Below are positions 7,880-9,532 of a DNA stretch of 9,532 nucleotides, piece by piece. Each line of letters begins with the position of its first letter. Position 1 is the stretch's first letter. The position numbers were made by a program, and so were the translations under genes. This DNA comes from Ignavibacteria bacterium (GTDB lineage: Bacteria > Bacteroidota > Ignavibacteria > Tepidaquicellales > Tepidaquicellaceae). Where the stretch lies: the NCBI GenBank assembly GCA_018058125.1, contig JAGPCH010000033.1:1-9532 (forward strand), given 5' to 3'. The notes under the pieces were generated by a model that worked only from the letters and a program-made list of their open reading frames with translations, made no database searches and was not told the origin of the DNA.

Positions 7880-9349
7880 ATGGAGAAACTGAAATACTTT
7901 TTAGTTGCAGTTGTTTTCTTATATAACATAAATATTACCGCTGCAGACCCTACTTTTGATCTCAGATTAACAAACAGAAATTATATATCTTCTAATGAAG
8001 GATATTTTGATGTTGTAATAAAACATACTAATCCGGCACAGTCTGATTTTAAATATGCAGGAGGGGAGTATGTGATTATTCTTAATTCTGATTTTCAGAC
8101 CGAACATTTAAATTATATATATTCAATAGATACGGCTACTTACGGTAGAGAAAGAATTCCGCTGAAATATATCGGCAGTCTGATGAAAAATTTAGATACT
8201 CTGAAGTTAACTCAGGGAGATACTATTCAGACCGGAAATGAACCTGTGATCTCAACTGCATCCGGTACACTGGTTGCCCGGATCAGATTTTTTAATCCGG
8301 ATCTTTACTCGAATACTTGTCTGATGGAAGAGCAGTTTGAATGGAAAAAATATCCTCCGGGAGTATCTACTAAGATATATTTCAGAAACAGCGGTGTGAC
8401 AAATCTTATCAATAACAGCTTTTCATCATTCAGCACGTATGATCTTTGTGTAAGTTCATTCTGCTGTCTTGAAGCTCCTCTCCATCCGCCGGTCAGAACT
8501 TCTCCGGAAAACAATTCAGAAAATTTATCTGCACCTGTAACGCTTCAGTGGCAAAGAGGTTTCCCGGTAAATTATTCCGCGCGGTTACAGGTTGCAGCTG
8601 ATTCAGCTTTCAGCGATATAGTTTTAGACAGTTCATTTTCATTACCCAATGGTAATGAGAATGTGTCTGTAATTCTTTCTTCTGTTACCCATCCGGGAGA
8701 ATATTACTGGAGGGTAAAGCAGGGAGGCATTCCTCCGCAGGGAGCTTATAATGAAGCCTGGAAATTCACGATCATTCCGGGACCGGTCACTCTTGTTTTA
8801 ACTGTCATACCGGAAGGACTTTACAGATTCAATCAATTTGATTATGAATATAAAGCATATTTAAGAAATGTAGATGCGCCGTTCGAACTCGTGGATTCCT
8901 GCAATGTTTCCTCTTCGGATTCTTTATATAAGAATACTTTGAATTTCGTAAATGCATTGCCGGGCAGATATTATATAGTTGTTGAAACGCCGGGTTGCGT
9001 TGAGACATGGAGCAAAGAAGGAGGTGAGCTGCTTTCCGGTGGAGTTGTAAATGAATATGATTTTTCACTTGATGATTCGCAGGCATTTTATGAAAATCTT
9101 ATCTTTGTCATAAATAAGTACTGTATGTACAGCGGCGATGTAAATCAGGATCAGATAATAGATCTTGTGGACATAATATCGGTTTATTATAATTCCAACA
9201 GTTTTAAAACCGCCGATATCAATACTGATCTGACCGGAGATAATCTGACTGATCTCAGCGATATCTTGATAACGGAGAATAACTCGAAAAAATTTGTTAA
9301 GACCCGTACTCCTAATTTGCCGAAAACAAATATTGTGAATTTGTTCTGA
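7880..9349 (+). CDS. Secreted protein with cohesin-like N-terminal sandwich (inferred), FN3-like domain and C-terminal dockerin-like module
   Basis: The 489-residue protein starts at ATG 7880 with a signal peptide (YFLVAVVFLYNINITAA, cleavage near residue 22). Residues about 24-192 (FDLRLTNRNYISSNEGYFDVV; AGGEYVIILN; GTLVARIRF) resemble an N-terminal beta-sandwich that I recall from Ignavibacteria secreted proteins and that looks cohesin-like; this is inference, not a firm domain call. Residues about 198-300 form an FN3-like domain (TSPENNSENLSAPVTLQW; AADSAFSD; YYWRVKQGG). The shared module spans about 305-473. Its loops are the best in the window: DVNQDQIIDLVD (D420, N422, D424, D431) and DLTGDNLTDLSD (D450, T452, D454, D461). 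Three cysteines (C341, C373, C415) occur at the same places in the broken gene at 1-795, which looks like a paralogue over its first half. The protein ends soon after the module, without the charged tail. No enzyme motif is visible; a structural or binding role at the cell surface is likely. No terminator hairpin is evident downstream. Confidence 0.85.
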   Translation: MEKLKYFLVAVVFLYNINITAADPTFDLRLTNRNYISSNEGYFDVVIKHTNPAQSDFKYAGGEYVIILNSDFQTEHLNYIYSIDTATYGRERIPLKYIGSLMKNLDTLKLTQGDTIQTGNEPVISTASGTLVARIRFFNPDLYSNTCLMEEQFEWKKYPPGVSTKIYFRNSGVTNLINNSFSSFSTYDLCVSSFCCLEAPLHPPVRTSPENNSENLSAPVTLQWQRGFPVNYSARLQVAADSAFSDIVLDSSFSLPNGNENVSVILSSVTHPGEYYWRVKQGGIPPQGAYNEAWKFTIIPGPVTLVLTVIPEGLYRFNQFDYEYKAYLRNVDAPFELVDSCNVSSSDSLYKNTLNFVNALPGRYYIVVETPGCVETWSKEGGELLSGGVVNEYDFSLDDSQAFYENLIFVINKYCMYSGDVNQDQIIDLVDIISVYYNSNSFKTADINTDLTGDNLTDLSDILITENNSKKFVKTRTPNLPKTNIVNLF

Positions 9350-9351
9350 GG

Positions 9352-9532
9352 ATGCCCTTACTATTAACAAATGACCGTTTCCTGTTAAAGGCAGGCGCTT
9401 CAATATTAAATGATGATGACTTATTAGTAAATACAGATGCTTTATTCTAAAATAAGAATGACTTATTCTTAAATGCAGATGGCTTACCTGTAAATGCGGA
9501 TGACTTATTCTTAAATGCGGATGGCTTACCTG
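9352..9532 (+). other. Possible short ORF leading into a heptapeptide repeat, with in-frame TAA; runs off the window
   Basis: ATG 9352, two bases after the TGA of the previous gene, opens a frame of 32 codons (MPLLLTNDRFLLKAGASILN, then DDDLLVNTDALF) ending at TAA 9448-9450. The same frame continues open to the window edge, in phase with a 7-residue repeat (NKNDLFL, NADGLPV, NADDLFL, NADGLP). There is no signal peptide and little of a ribosome site beyond AGG. The opposite strand is also open from the window edge to 9065, so coding cannot be decided here. It may be a broken repeat gene, the end of a minus-strand gene, or a non-coding minisatellite. Confidence 0.25.
9409..9532. repeat. 21-bp tandem repeat (minisatellite) continuing past the window edge
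   Basis: Six contiguous units of exactly 21 bases start at 9409, 9430, 9451, 9472, 9493 and 9514 (the last one cut by the edge). The consensus is about AATGCGGATGACTTATTCTT plus A. Units alternate between a GACTTATTCTTA and a GGCTTACCTGTA ending, so 9451-9492 and 9493-9532 are near-identical copies of a 42-bp unit. The first two units are more diverged. Two weaker, in-register 21-base units may precede at 9367 and 9388. Because 21 is a multiple of 3 the repeat keeps frame on either strand. Confidence 0.85.

Noticed and set aside
9065..9403. Minus-strand frame covering the end of the 7880 gene and the tandem repeat
   Set aside because: Most of it is antisense to the conserved calcium-loop region, and its only starts are weak (TTG). 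It is kept only as a reason for doubt about the coding strand of the repeat.
9409..9532. CRISPR array
   Set aside because: Repeats are contiguous 21-base units without unique spacers.

Overview
The window looks like AT-rich chromosomal DNA from the Bacteroidota/Chlorobiota/Ignavibacteriota group, most likely an Ignavibacteria-type bacterium. Three things suggest this. All genes encode large secreted beta-rich proteins, and start codons follow A-rich stretches without a clear Shine-Dalgarno. Every gene also ends in the same roughly 170-residue C-terminal module (an 'IPEG..LN.RD...YLRN...ETWSKSGGE' sandwich, then a 'YC.YSGD...DL.DII' dockerin-like EF-hand pair) that I recognise from memory in Ignavibacteria secretomes. 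The lineage call is inference; there is no rRNA or marker gene here.

Layout, all on the plus strand. 1-795: 3' part of a surface-protein gene (FN3-like end plus C-terminal module) broken by an in-frame TAA at 190-192. 1117-4431: large Asp-box (BNR/sialidase-like) propeller protein. 4791-7352: reprolysin-like zinc metalloprotease. 7880-9349: protein with an N-terminal cohesin-like sandwich (inferred), an FN3-like domain and the module. 9409-9532, running off the right edge: a 21-bp tandem repeat encoding a 7-residue period. Each of the first three genes is followed by an intrinsic terminator with an almost identical stem (GGACTGRTTGA). Further hairpins lie at 992-1017, 4631-4656 and 7531-7546. 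The genes are therefore probably separate transcription units rather than an operon.

The genes appear to work in parallel, not as a pathway: unrelated secreted 'business ends' are fitted with one common C-terminal device. None shows a canonical type IX (Por) sorting domain, so the module may do targeting, anchoring or calcium-dependent folding. The most informative observations are these: the first gene is a mosaic (5' half like the 7880 gene, 3' half and terminator like the 1117 gene); it and the terminal repeat each carry a TAA exactly where a TTA leucine is expected; a charged C-terminal tail is conserved in two copies; and one terminator stem recurs after otherwise divergent genes. I see no CRISPR, tRNA, rRNA, insertion sequence or defence system.
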